DNA from: Flavobacterium sp. 5
GTDB taxonomy: Bacteria; Bacteroidota; Bacteroidia; Flavobacteriales; Flavobacteriaceae
Assembly: GCF_002813295.1 (NCBI RefSeq)
Contig: NZ_PHUE01000001.1
Span: 4,909,517 to 4,973,516 of the forward strand
Direction of reading: 5' to 3'
DNA length: 64,000 nt
In this document: positions 1 to 7,917 of the stretch, in pieces
Layout: each line of letters starts with the position of its first letter
Numbering within the stretch: the stretch's first letter is position 1
The notes under the pieces: model-generated
The model's input: only the letters and a program-made list of their open reading frames with translations
What the model was told of the DNA's origin: nothing
The model's database searches: none
Program-made: the position numbers and the translations under genes

Positions 1-587
1 CCGTAAACTTTGAAATTTGTAACAGAAATTTTTAATTTGGTAAAATCAACAGATTTTGGAGTTTCATGATTTTCATCAGTCAGAATAAATCGACCATGTG
101 ACAAATCAATACTTGAAGCAGTTAACAAAAATTTTTTCTTGGAAGGTGTTTTACTTGTGCCAAAAGCATCAATAAAATAATCCAGATTATTTTTTTTTTC
201 TTTTTTATAGGTCTTTAAATTAAAAAGAACACCATCCATAGCCAAATCACCAAAAACCAAATCAGCATCCAGCATTTTTTTGAATCCAAGAATTGTTGTA
301 TTTATTCTTTTGGTATAAATTAAAGTATCTTTGTGGTGATCAATAATGAGGACATCTTTTAGTTTTACACCTCCAAAAATTGTAAGCTGTACTTCATCAA
401 CTTTCATGTGAATCCCAAAATCATCATTGATACTTTTCATAAAATACTGCGCCAGCTTTGTTTGAAAAAACGGCATAGTAATAGCTATTAAAAGTACTAA
501 CAAAAGTAATATTAGTCCAACGAAAGTACGGAATACTATTTTTTTAATCTTTTTGATACGTGTTGTTTTTGTTTTTTTGATACAAAT
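1..587 (-). CDS. TamB-like translocation/assembly protein, N-terminal part (3' end off window)
   Basis: The minus strand is open from about position 590 to the window edge. It encodes a basic N-terminus (KKIVFRTF), one hydrophobic anchor segment (GLILLLLVLLIAITMPFF) and then beta-rich AsmA/TamB-type sequence such as VDEVQLTIFGGVKLKDV. Large Bacteroidota TamB-domain proteins of the cell envelope begin this way, and this gene is commonly divergent from tsaD, as here. TamB proteins span the periplasm and act in envelope biogenesis or lipid transport. No ATG, GTG or TTG lies in frame before the membrane segment: the open frame offers only ATT at 587 after a stop at 591-593. A TTG in another frame would join it if the seven-A run near 573-579 were one base shorter, so the true start is uncertain. 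The family call is good, the start is weak. Confidence 0.72.
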   Translation of the reverse strand, partial: MCIKKTKTTRIKKIKKIVFRTFVGLILLLLVLLIAITMPFFQTKLAQYFMKSINDDFGIHMKVDEVQLTIFGGVKLKDVLIIDHHKDTLIYTKRINTTILGFKKMLDADLVFGDLAMDGVLFNLKTYKKEKKNNLDYFIDAFGTSKTPSKKKFLLTASSIDLSHGRFILTDENHETPKSVDFTKLKISVTNFKVY

Positions 588-707
588 AAATTATTTGCCT
601 CTGGAAATGGTAATATCTTAACTAAAAAATCTTTAATTTTGGCACAGCTGTAAAAATACTATTTTTATGGTAATTCATCAAATATACTTCAAAATTCATC
701 TGTTTAT

Positions 708-1730
708 ATGCAAATTCCTGAGGTTTTTATACTTGCAATAGAAAGTTCTTGCGATGATACTGCTGCTGCTGTATTATGTAACGATAAAGTATTGTCTAAT
801 GTTGTGGCCAATCAGTTAATTCACAATCAATATGGAGGTGTAGTACCCGAATTGGCTTCTCGTGCACATCAACAAAACATTGTTCCCGTAATTGAAGCTG
901 CATTAAAAAAAGCAAATATTCAAAAAGAGCAATTATCCGCAATAGCTTTTACACAAGGACCTGGACTTATGGGTTCACTTTTAGTTGGTAGCTCATTTGC
1001 AAAGTCTATGGCTTTGGCATTAAAAATTCCTCTTATAGCCGTAAACCATATGCATGCCCATATTCTGGCGCATTTTATAAACGAAGAAGGTTTTGACAAA
1101 CCTGAGTTCCCTTTTTTAGCCTTGACCATTAGCGGTGGACATACACAAATCGTTAGAGTCAATGACTTTTTTGATTTAACAATAATAGGAGAAACTACAG
1201 ATGATGCTGTTGGAGAAGCTTTTGATAAAAGTGCAAAAATATTAGGACTTCCTTATCCTGGAGGCCCTCTAGTAGATAAATATGCTCAATTAGGAAATCC
1301 TAAAGCTTTTCCTTTTACTAAGCCCAAAGTTCCTGGATTAGATTTTAGTTTTTCTGGATTAAAAACAGCTATTTTATATTTTATTCAAAAGAAAAAAAAT
1401 GAAAATCCTGCATTTATTGATGAAAATTTAAATGATATCTGTGCATCCATTCAACATACTATTATAGAAATTTTGATGGATAAACTAAAATTAGCTGTAA
1501 AAGAAACTGGCATTAAACAAATTGCAATTGGAGGCGGTGTTTCTGCCAATTCTGGAATTCGAAATACTCTAAAAGCAACAGAAAACAAATACGGTTGGAA
1601 AACTTTCATCCCAAAATTTGAATACACAACAGATAATGCTGCAATGATTGGAATTGTAGGCTATCAAAAGTTTTTATCACAAAAATTTGAAACTGCTGAT
1701 GTCGTTTCTAAAGCAAGAATACAATTTTAA
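708..1730 (+). CDS. tsaD: tRNA N6-adenosine threonylcarbamoyltransferase TsaD
   Basis: TsaD transfers the threonylcarbamoyl group from threonylcarbamoyl-AMP to A37 of ANN-decoding tRNAs, working in the cytoplasm with TsaB and TsaE. The 340-residue length is normal for the family. Visible signatures are the N-terminal ESSCDDT (residues 12-18), the metal-binding HxxxH in NHMHAH (H114 and H118), the ASKH-fold nucleotide-binding stretches ISGGHTQ and IGGGVSANSGIR, and the C-terminal TTDNAAMIG carrying a metal-ligand Asp. The ATG at 708 gives the expected N-terminus immediately before the first conserved strand. It heads a tight plus-strand group with rsmE (2-base gap) and a DUF4159 gene (9-base gap), and is divergent from the TamB-like gene. 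Confidence 0.97.
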   Translation: MQIPEVFILAIESSCDDTAAAVLCNDKVLSNVVANQLIHNQYGGVVPELASRAHQQNIVPVIEAALKKANIQKEQLSAIAFTQGPGLMGSLLVGSSFAKSMALALKIPLIAVNHMHAHILAHFINEEGFDKPEFPFLALTISGGHTQIVRVNDFFDLTIIGETTDDAVGEAFDKSAKILGLPYPGGPLVDKYAQLGNPKAFPFTKPKVPGLDFSFSGLKTAILYFIQKKKNENPAFIDENLNDICASIQHTIIEILMDKLKLAVKETGIKQIAIGGGVSANSGIRNTLKATENKYGWKTFIPKFEYTTDNAAMIGIVGYQKFLSQKFETADVVSKARIQF

Positions 1731-1732
1731 TT

Positions 1733-2440
1733 ATGCAATTATTTTACAACCCTACTATAAACGAAACTACTGAAACTTTTTCTTTTGACAAAGAAGAGAG
1801 CAAACATATTATTAAAGTTTTACGCAAAAAAGATAGTGATATCCTGCATGTTACTAATGGTTTAGGATTATTATTTAAAACAGAAATTACTTTAGCCTCA
1901 GATAATAAATGTACCGTTCAAATAGTATCTATTGAAAAAACTGAAGTCCCAAAATACAAATTACATCTTGCGGTTGCTCCAACAAAAATGAATGATCGTT
2001 ATGAATGGTTTCTTGAAAAAGCAACTGAAATTGGTATACATGAAATCACTCCTATTATTTGTGATCGATCAGAAAGAAAAGTGATTAATACTGAGAGATT
2101 TGAAAAAATTATTCTTTCGGCTATGAAACAATGCAACCAAATGTACCTTCCTAAGTTGAATCCTGCTATCACATTAAAAGATTTTTTAAAGGTTAAAAAC
2201 TCTGGTACAACATTAATTGCACATTGTGAAGAGACCAATAAAAAATCCCTAAAATCGATTCTTATTCCAAGTACTGATTACACAATATTAATTGGACCAG
2301 AAGGTGATTTTTCAACCAAAGAAATTGAATTAGCACTTGATAATAATTATACACCAGTGTCATTAGGAGAAACAAGATTACGAACAGAAACAGCTGCTAT
2401 CGTAGCTTGCCATAGTGTTGTCTTTAGTAATGAAATTTAG
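1733..2440 (+). CDS. rsmE: 16S rRNA (uracil(1498)-N(3))-methyltransferase RsmE
   Basis: RsmE methylates N3 of U1498 in the small-subunit decoding region using S-adenosylmethionine. The 235-residue protein has the N-terminal PUA-like domain (FDKEESKHIIKVLRKK, where the HxxVLR-type motif is typical) and a C-terminal SPOUT knot domain. The SPOUT signatures are LIGPEGDFSTKEIELA and LGETRLRTETAA, which form the cofactor-binding knot. The start lies two bases after the tsaD stop, so the two are almost certainly co-transcribed. Length and motifs match the family with nothing unusual. Confidence 0.95.
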   Translation: MQLFYNPTINETTETFSFDKEESKHIIKVLRKKDSDILHVTNGLGLLFKTEITLASDNKCTVQIVSIEKTEVPKYKLHLAVAPTKMNDRYEWFLEKATEIGIHEITPIICDRSERKVINTERFEKIILSAMKQCNQMYLPKLNPAITLKDFLKVKNSGTTLIAHCEETNKKSLKSILIPSTDYTILIGPEGDFSTKEIELALDNNYTPVSLGETRLRTETAAIVACHSVVFSNEI

Positions 2441-2449
2441 ACTTAAAGC

Positions 2450-3088
2450 ATGAAAAAAGTTTTGTTTATATTATTATTCATTTCCTTACCTTGTTTCTCA
2501 CAAGAAATCGCTTTGTTAAAATACAATGGTGGAGGTGATTGGTATGCAAATCCAACTTCATTACCTAATTTAATAAAATTTTGCAATGCAAATATTAATA
2601 CACAAATAAAACCTAAACCCAGAACAGTAGAACCTAGTAGTCCCGATTTACTTTCATATCCATTTATACATATGACGGGACATGGAAATGTTGTGTTTAG
2701 CGATTCCGATGTTGCTAATCTTAGAAAATATTTAATTGCTGGCGGATTTCTTCATATTGATGATAATTATGGAATGGATCAATATATCCGCAAGGAAATC
2801 AAAAAAATATTCCCTAATGAGAACTTGATTGAAATTCCTGCAAATCATCCAATATTTCAAAAACCATTTATTTTCGCTAATGGATTGCCTAAAATTCATG
2901 AACATGATGGTAAAAGACCTCAACCTTTTGGAATTTTTATAGAAGATAAACTCGTATTACTCTATACTTACGAATGTGATCTTGGAGACGGCTGGGAAGA
3001 TGCTGAAGTTCACAATGATCCATTGGAAGTTCGCGAAAAAGCTTTGAAAATGGGTGCCAATATAATCAACTACATTTTTACAAATTAA
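2450..3088 (+). CDS. DUF4159 domain-containing exported protein
   Basis: This 212-residue protein begins with a Sec signal peptide (MKKVLFILLFISLPCFSQ, cleavage probably after the Ser-Gln), so it is periplasmic or secreted. The mature part matches DUF4159: an opening LLKYNGGGDWYANP, a central FIHMTGHGNVVFS and GGFLHIDDNYG, and a later GLPKIHEHDG. DUF4159 proteins have a class I glutamine amidotransferase-like or flavodoxin-like fold, and no biochemical function is established to my knowledge. In Flavobacteria the gene commonly follows rsmE, as here with a 9-base gap, which fits an operon with tsaD and rsmE. The family call is firm and the role unknown. Confidence 0.88.
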   Translation: MKKVLFILLFISLPCFSQEIALLKYNGGGDWYANPTSLPNLIKFCNANINTQIKPKPRTVEPSSPDLLSYPFIHMTGHGNVVFSDSDVANLRKYLIAGGFLHIDDNYGMDQYIRKEIKKIFPNENLIEIPANHPIFQKPFIFANGLPKIHEHDGKRPQPFGIFIEDKLVLLYTYECDLGDGWEDAEVHNDPLEVREKALKMGANIINYIFTN

Positions 3089-3400
3089 TTCTCCATTCTA
3101 TTACTTTTTTTTAAAAAGAAACTTTGCAATATTGTTTTATATATAGATAAACAGTTTTTTATTTTAAAAACAAAGGCTTTTTTTTACAAGTCTATTAGTT
3201 AAATATTTCCAGATAAATAATTTTAATCAAAATATACCTACGTATTAACCCCTAAATCACTGATATTAAACCCCGTAAAACAACACTTTTCTAAAAAGAG
3301 CTAAAACAAAATGTTAATTTAATTTGTAATTCATATGATATTGTTATAAAATTGTATAATTATTAACCAAACCAATAATTTTATAACAAATTCTATTACC
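3089..3400. other. Intergenic region, no gene seen
   Basis: About 310 bases of very AT-rich sequence lie between the tsaD-rsmE-DUF4159 group and the M43 protease gene. No open frame with a plausible start, no tRNA-like fold and no clear hairpin terminator was found. It presumably contains the promoter of the protease gene, but I could not identify a clean TTG-N19-TAnnTTTG match. Confidence 0.5.
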
Positions 3401-4366
3401 ATGAAAAAACTAATTTTATCAGCTATTGCTGGATTAATGTTGTTCTCTTGTCAAAACGACCAAAACGACGAAAATGACCAAAGTGAAGCTACAATTGAAA
3501 CGGAAGCTGTAACACAACGAAAATGCGCATCTCAAGATGTTTTAGAATCACAATTAAAAGAAGATCCGACATTGGCTATTCGAATGAATAAAATCGAAGC
3601 CTTCACACAAAAGGCTATACTAACAAAGCGTTTAGTAAATGGAAAAGTCGTAATTCCGATAATTGTAAACGTATTGTATAAAACGTCCGCAGAAAACATA
3701 TCCGATGCACAAATACAATCACAAATAGATGTATTAAACAAAGATTATACTGCAACAAATCCTGATTTTTCAAGTACTCCTTCAGAGTTTGCATCTGTTG
3801 CTGCAAATATTGGAATAACATTTGAATTAGTAAAAATCAACAGAAAATCAACAACAAAAACTTCATGGGGCACAAGAGATGCTATGAAAAAAACAAAACA
3901 AGGAGGACTTGATCCAACATCGCCAACAACTAACCTTAATTTATGGGTTTGCACTATCGGTGGAGGAATATTGGGTTATGCTCAATTCCCTGGAGGATCT
4001 TCAACTACAGATGGAGTTGTAATTGATTCAAAATACTTTGGATTATCAGGTACTGGTAGTTATCCATATAATTTAGGAAGAACTGCTACACATGAAATTG
4101 GTCACTGGATGAACCTAAGACATATTTGGGGTGATGCATCTTGTGGAAACGATTTAGTTGCAGATACTCCCGTAGCAAAAACTTCAAACTTTGGTGTTCC
4201 AGTTTACCCATACGTAAGTACATGTCTTCCTGCTCATAATGAAATGACGATGAATTATATGGACTATACAGATGACAGAGGTATGTTTATGTTTACTAAT
4301 GGACAAAAATCAAGAATGACAGCTTTATTTGTTACTGGTGGTTCAAGATCAGCTTTCGGAATATAA
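3401..4366 (+). CDS. Secreted zinc metalloprotease, M43 (cytophagalysin/pappalysin) family lipoprotein
   Basis: A 321-residue protein with a lipoprotein-type signal peptide (MKKLILSAIAGLMLFSC, lipobox LFSC), then an acidic QNDQNDEND linker. The catalytic site is the metzincin-type HEIGHWMNLRH near residue 231, followed by IWGD, with a downstream Met-turn in MNYMDYTDD. M43 peptidases are typically HExxHxxGxxH. Here Asn replaces Gly in the third block, a variant I believe is common in Bacteroidota members of the family. Cysteines near SCGND and STC probably form the family disulfide. There is no T9SS C-terminal domain, so it is probably anchored at the outer membrane or periplasmic. It is monocistronic, bounded by a strong terminator at 4392. 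Confidence 0.88.
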   Translation: MKKLILSAIAGLMLFSCQNDQNDENDQSEATIETEAVTQRKCASQDVLESQLKEDPTLAIRMNKIEAFTQKAILTKRLVNGKVVIPIIVNVLYKTSAENISDAQIQSQIDVLNKDYTATNPDFSSTPSEFASVAANIGITFELVKINRKSTTKTSWGTRDAMKKTKQGGLDPTSPTTNLNLWVCTIGGGILGYAQFPGGSSTTDGVVIDSKYFGLSGTGSYPYNLGRTATHEIGHWMNLRHIWGDASCGNDLVADTPVAKTSNFGVPVYPYVSTCLPAHNEMTMNYMDYTDDRGMFMFTNGQKSRMTALFVTGGSRSAFGI

Positions 4367-4391
4367 TTTTTATTTGATTTTTTTTAGTTTT

Positions 4392-4420
4392 AAAAACTCG
4401 CTACTTGTTAGCGAGTTTTT
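4392..4420 (+). terminator. Rho-independent terminator after the M43 protease gene
   Basis: A perfect 12-base inverted repeat (AAAAACTCGCTA and TAGCGAGTTTTT) with a 5-base loop, running into a T-rich tail, 26 bases after the protease stop codon. Because of its flanking A and T runs it could also work on the other strand. It argues against starting the next gene inside the loop. Confidence 0.9.
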
Positions 4421-4446
4421 TTATCTTTATAACCAAATACTACTAT

Positions 4447-5538
4447 ATGATTACACCCAAAATTATTGCAAATGGTATAGTAAGAGCTGTTGCTATTTTA
4501 ATATTTATAGCATTAGCCCTTTATTTTCTATATCAAATACAAAACATACTAATTTATCTTTTAGTTTCATTAATCCTAACTTTAGTGGGTTCACCAATTT
4601 TAGATTTTTTGAAAAATAAGTTAAAATTTAAACATACATTAGCAACAATTGCAGTTTTGTCTTTTTACTTTTTAATTATATTAGGTTTTATAATGATGTT
4701 TGTTCCTTTGATAATTTCTCAAGGTCAAAATTTATCACTTTTAAATACAATTGAAATAGAAAAAAATAGCCTAAAATTAATTGAACAAATAAACATTTTT
4801 CTTGAGAAACATCATATAGATTCAGCAAAAGTATTTGATCCAAACAACTTTAAATCCTTCATTAATTTTAATATGGTTCCCAATTTTTTAAATTCGGTTC
4901 TAGGAACTATTAGCGGGTTTGGTATGGGATTTGGTTCTATTTTGTTCATTACATTTTTTTTTCTTAAAGACAAATTAATTATTTTGCAAGGTGTAAAATT
5001 ATTAATTCCAGATTCACACGAAGAAAAAATATTAAACTCTGTAGAAAAAATAAACTTGTTACTTTCTCGATATTTCATAGGATTATTGATTCAGTTATTT
5101 ATTGTTTTTATTTTATATATTATCGTTTTGTTAGTTTTCGGAATACCTAATGCTCTAATAATAGCATTTTTATGTGCTGTATTGAATATCATTCCTTATT
5201 TAGGCCCTTTAATTGCTTCCATCTTCGCTGCTATTTTAACCATGCTAAATAATTTGGACTCCGATTTCCAATCTGAAATTTTACCAACAACCATTTATGT
5301 ATTAATTGGATTTTGGATTGTACAATTAATAGACAATAACTTTTCGCAGCCTATTATTTTTTCCAAAAGCGTTAGCTCTCACCCGCTTGAAATATTTCTC
5401 ATTATATTAATTGCTGGTTTTTCATTTGGGATTTTAGGAATGATTATCGCAATCCCGTTATACACCATTTTGAAAGTTATTTTCAAAGAATTTTTTCCTA
5501 ACAATGAGTTTATACAACACATAACAAAAAACATATAA
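4447..5538 (+). CDS. AI-2E family transporter (polytopic membrane permease)
   Basis: A protein of about 363 residues rich in transmembrane helices, matching the AI-2E/PerM/TqsA-like family. It has N-terminal helix pairs, a soluble central segment (roughly residues 110-150), a re-entrant FGMGFGSILFITFFFLKD, and the C-terminal NIIPYLGPLIASI and QPIIFSKSVSSHPLEIF motifs typical of the family. Members are proposed to export autoinducer-2 or act as ion/proton antiporters, so the substrate cannot be read here. An upstream in-frame ATG at 4405 would place the start inside the terminator loop. The ATG at 4447 gives the usual short N-terminus (MITPKII) and is preferred. The methyltransferase gene follows after 1 base, implying co-transcription. 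Confidence 0.88.
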   Translation: MITPKIIANGIVRAVAILIFIALALYFLYQIQNILIYLLVSLILTLVGSPILDFLKNKLKFKHTLATIAVLSFYFLIILGFIMMFVPLIISQGQNLSLLNTIEIEKNSLKLIEQINIFLEKHHIDSAKVFDPNNFKSFINFNMVPNFLNSVLGTISGFGMGFGSILFITFFFLKDKLIILQGVKLLIPDSHEEKILNSVEKINLLLSRYFIGLLIQLFIVFILYIIVLLVFGIPNALIIAFLCAVLNIIPYLGPLIASIFAAILTMLNNLDSDFQSEILPTTIYVLIGFWIVQLIDNNFSQPIIFSKSVSSHPLEIFLIILIAGFSFGILGMIIAIPLYTILKVIFKEFFPNNEFIQHITKNI

Positions 5539-5539
5539 A

Positions 5540-6721
5540 TTGAACTTAGACATTTTAGATCCTAAAATACAGGAATTTATAGATTTAAATATTGGAGTTT
5601 CTGTTTCAAAATTAGCACTTCAAAAAAACCCATTTCCAACAGTAGAATGGATTTCAATTTTAAATCAAATCGCAGCAAAAGCAAAAGCAAAAGATAAACT
5701 ACCGACTTGGTTTTCGACTCGAAATATTATTTACCCAAGTAAAGTTTCGGTAGAACAAACATCTTCCGAAATAACTGCAACACACAAAGCTACCATTATT
5801 TCAGGCGAAAATTTAATTGATTTAACTGGAGGATTTGGAATTGATGATTACTATTTTTCTAAAAGAATTAAAAATGTAGTGCATTGTGAAATCAATACAG
5901 AACTATCAAATATTGTAAAACACAATTTCAATCAATTAAATAATAACAGTATTACTTGCTACTCTGGAGATAGCATCGAAACCTTATCAAAATTAAATAC
6001 AAAATGGGACTGGATATACATTGATCCTTCAAGAAGAAATGATACAAAAGGCAAAGTTTTTATGCTAAAAGACTGTTTGCCAAATGTTCCAAAAAATTTA
6101 GATTTCTATTTTGAAAAGACAAATTCTATCTTAATAAAAACAGCTCCAATATTAGACATCACTGCAGGTATTAATGAACTGAACTATATTAAAACAATCC
6201 ATATTATTGCTCTAGAGAACGAAGTAAAAGAATTACTATGGGAATTAAACAAAGATTATAACGGAGGTATTACGATTAAAACTGCTAATATCACAAAAGA
6301 AAGAACTGAAGCTTTCGAATTTAATTTGAATGAAATACAAATTAAACCAAACTTTAGCTTACCTAAAAGATATTTATATGAACCCAATAGTGCTATAATG
6401 AAATCCGGAGGTTTTGACCAAGTTAGTCTATTTTATAAATTGAATAAGCTTCAAAAACACTCACATCTTTATACTTCAGATGAATTAATACCATTTGCTG
6501 GTAGAATTTTTGAAATAGATACTTGTTTTCCATACAATAAAAGTGAAATGAAACATTATCTAGAAAATAAAAAGGCTAACATCACTATCCGAAACTTTTC
6601 AGATTCTGTTGAAAGCATTCGAAAAAAATGGAAAATAAAAGATGGTGGAAATTTATATTGTTTTTTTACAACTGATGAAAATAATAGCAAAATTGTTTTA
6701 ATTTGCAACAAAATAAAATAA
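5540..6721 (+). CDS. Class I SAM-dependent methyltransferase with THUMP-like domain (PG_1098 family)
   Basis: A 393-residue cytoplasmic protein with a Rossmann-type methyltransferase core in the middle. Motif I is LIDLTGGFGIDDYYF, the acidic strand is NVVHCEINTEL, and the catalytic-loop-like stretch is WDWIYIDPSRRNDTKGKVF, with an IDPSRR sequence characteristic of this Bacteroidota family. The C-terminal third (PKRYLYEPNSAIMKSGGF onward) fits the THUMP-like ferredoxin-fold domain described for the P. gingivalis PG_1098 group. The presumed substrate is RNA, but no specific modified base is known to me. The start is a TTG at 5540, one base after the permease stop, and no ATG gives a complete N-terminus. 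It is probably co-transcribed with its neighbours. Confidence 0.85.
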   Translation: MNLDILDPKIQEFIDLNIGVSVSKLALQKNPFPTVEWISILNQIAAKAKAKDKLPTWFSTRNIIYPSKVSVEQTSSEITATHKATIISGENLIDLTGGFGIDDYYFSKRIKNVVHCEINTELSNIVKHNFNQLNNNSITCYSGDSIETLSKLNTKWDWIYIDPSRRNDTKGKVFMLKDCLPNVPKNLDFYFEKTNSILIKTAPILDITAGINELNYIKTIHIIALENEVKELLWELNKDYNGGITIKTANITKERTEAFEFNLNEIQIKPNFSLPKRYLYEPNSAIMKSGGFDQVSLFYKLNKLQKHSHLYTSDELIPFAGRIFEIDTCFPYNKSEMKHYLENKKANITIRNFSDSVESIRKKWKIKDGGNLYCFFTTDENNSKIVLICNKIK

Positions 6722-6725
6722 CAAA

Positions 6726-7292
6726 ATGAAATACATTCTAGTTCTGGCATTCTACTTTTTTAGTTCTACTATTTTCGCTCAAAAGCCTTGCGAATATGCA
6801 ACAAATGTTAACGATTCCATTGGTACTTACAAATCAACAAAAGAATACTTAATTCATGAAAAAGTATTTGCAGGAAATTTTAATTACATTTTTTATTCCC
6901 TAGCATTAACAGACGGATTACCTACATTAACATTACAGATAATTCAAAAAAGCAAAGATTTTGTAAAAGCAAATTGTTTTGACAAAAATTCAAAAATGTA
7001 TCTTCAATTGCAAAATGGCAAAATAGTAACATTAATACATATTGACCAAGAAAGTTGTGGAACTATGCTTCGTGATGACAAAGGTTTTGACAACAGAGTA
7101 AAATCGGGAATTTTTATGTTTTCGAAAGAAAACTATGAAGACCTAAAAATATCTCCAGTTACTTTAATGCGAATAAAATACCTGACAGACACTGAAGACT
7201 ATATACTCAAAAAAGAATTTACTGCTGAACTTGATGGCAAAGTTTACCACCCAGAAACTTATTTTATTGATAACATCCGTTGTATAGAATAA
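6726..7292 (+). CDS. Unknown exported protein
   Basis: A 188-residue protein that I do not recognise. It starts with a clear Sec signal peptide (MKYILVLAFYFFSSTIFAQ), so it is periplasmic or secreted. The mature part is mixed alpha/beta with no lipobox and only four cysteines (KPCEYA, KANCF, ESCGTM and the near-terminal IRCIE), which could make two disulfides. There are no repeats and no membrane segment beyond the signal. It starts 4 bases after the methyltransferase stop and is followed by a strong terminator, so it is the last gene of the group that begins with the AI-2E permease. Confidence 0.75.
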   Translation: MKYILVLAFYFFSSTIFAQKPCEYATNVNDSIGTYKSTKEYLIHEKVFAGNFNYIFYSLALTDGLPTLTLQIIQKSKDFVKANCFDKNSKMYLQLQNGKIVTLIHIDQESCGTMLRDDKGFDNRVKSGIFMFSKENYEDLKISPVTLMRIKYLTDTEDYILKKEFTAELDGKVYHPETYFIDNIRCIE

Positions 7293-7313
7293 AATATCAA
7301 CAACCATATAATA

Positions 7314-7360
7314 AAAAAACATTTTCAAATGAAAAAGAATCTCATTTGAAAATGTTTTTT
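7314..7360. terminator. Bidirectional hairpin terminator between convergent genes
   Basis: A perfect 19-base inverted repeat: AAAAAACATTTTCAAATGA at 7314-7332 and its complement at 7342-7360, with a 9-base loop. A and T runs at both ends give a T tail in either direction. It closes the plus-strand operon ending at 7292. It also abuts the stop codon of the minus-strand small ORF at 7360, which supports a real minus-strand transcript ending here. Confidence 0.9.
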
Positions 7361-7527
7361 TATGCAGCATAAGTATCTTGTTTTTCTATATGTTTATCAG
7401 TATTGATAACATAATTTTTTACATTTCGAACTACCATTGGAACTAGCACACCAATCAACATAACTTCAATAAATGTAATTCCAGATTTGTTCTCTGGCCC
7501 AATACACTTCTTCAATATTCTTTTCAT
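7360..7527 (-). CDS. Small 55-residue protein with prepilin-like N-terminus
   Basis: An ATG at 7527 opens a 55-codon frame. The product has a basic leader (MKRILKKCIGPENKSG) followed by ITFIEVMLIGVLVPMVV and a short polar tail. The block G-ITFIEVM resembles the class III (type IV pilin/pseudopilin) processing site G-FTLIEVM, including Glu at +5 of the mature form, followed by a hydrophobic helix. It could instead be a simple one-helix membrane protein. Support for expression comes from a Bacteroidota-type promoter at 7691-7723 on the same strand and a terminator exactly at its end. No prepilin peptidase or other pilus gene is visible in the window. The coding call is moderate and the function is unknown. 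Confidence 0.5.
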   Translation of the reverse strand: MKRILKKCIGPENKSGITFIEVMLIGVLVPMVVRNVKNYVINTDKHIEKQDTYAA

Positions 7528-7917
7528 CTACCGATTTTGTATATATTATTTCTATATGATGAATGAAAAAATAAAATTTAGTGACAAGTTTTTTTTCAAT
7601 ACATCAAAATAAAAAATTGAATTTTTAAAGTTTTTTAAACTTCAATAATTATCAAAACTTTAAATCATTGTTAATAAATGATTTGCGGCGCGAAAGTAAA
7701 CATACAATTCAATAAAACAACAATATAATCGATGAAATGCAGTTTTTTCATCTATTTTAAAGTAAATACTTACCTAAAACACAAAACACACATTGTTAAA
7801 CACTTATAAAACCTATCTTTTCTAAATACAAAAAGCTATTTATTTCAACTAATTTATAACATACTGATAATAAGTACAGGACAAAAAAATAAAAACATTT
7901 TAGAAAAAAAAAAGATT
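7528..7917. other. Intergenic region holding a minus-strand promoter
   Basis: About 390 AT-rich bases between the small ORF and the VanX-like gene, both on the minus strand. Apart from the promoter at 7691-7723 and the resulting untranslated leader of roughly 160 bases, I see no gene, hairpin terminator or recognisable riboswitch. Confidence 0.5.
7691..7723 (-). promoter_or_regulatory. Bacteroidota-type promoter for the small ORF
   Basis: Reading the minus strand, TTGTTG (7723-7718) is followed after a 19-base spacer by TACTTTCG (7698-7691). This differs at one base from the TAnnTTTG consensus of the Bacteroidota primary sigma factor. Downstream the sequence continues CGCCGC, a GC patch often seen at such start sites. 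The only gene downstream on this strand is the 55-codon ORF. Confidence 0.55.

Noticed and set aside
639..656. Sigma-54-like TTGGCAC before tsaD
   Set aside because: The -24-like half is present, but the GC-containing -12 half is absent at the right distance.
4405..4446. Upstream in-frame ATG for the AI-2E permease
   Set aside because: It lies inside the loop of a perfect terminator hairpin; the ATG at 4447 gives the normal family N-terminus.
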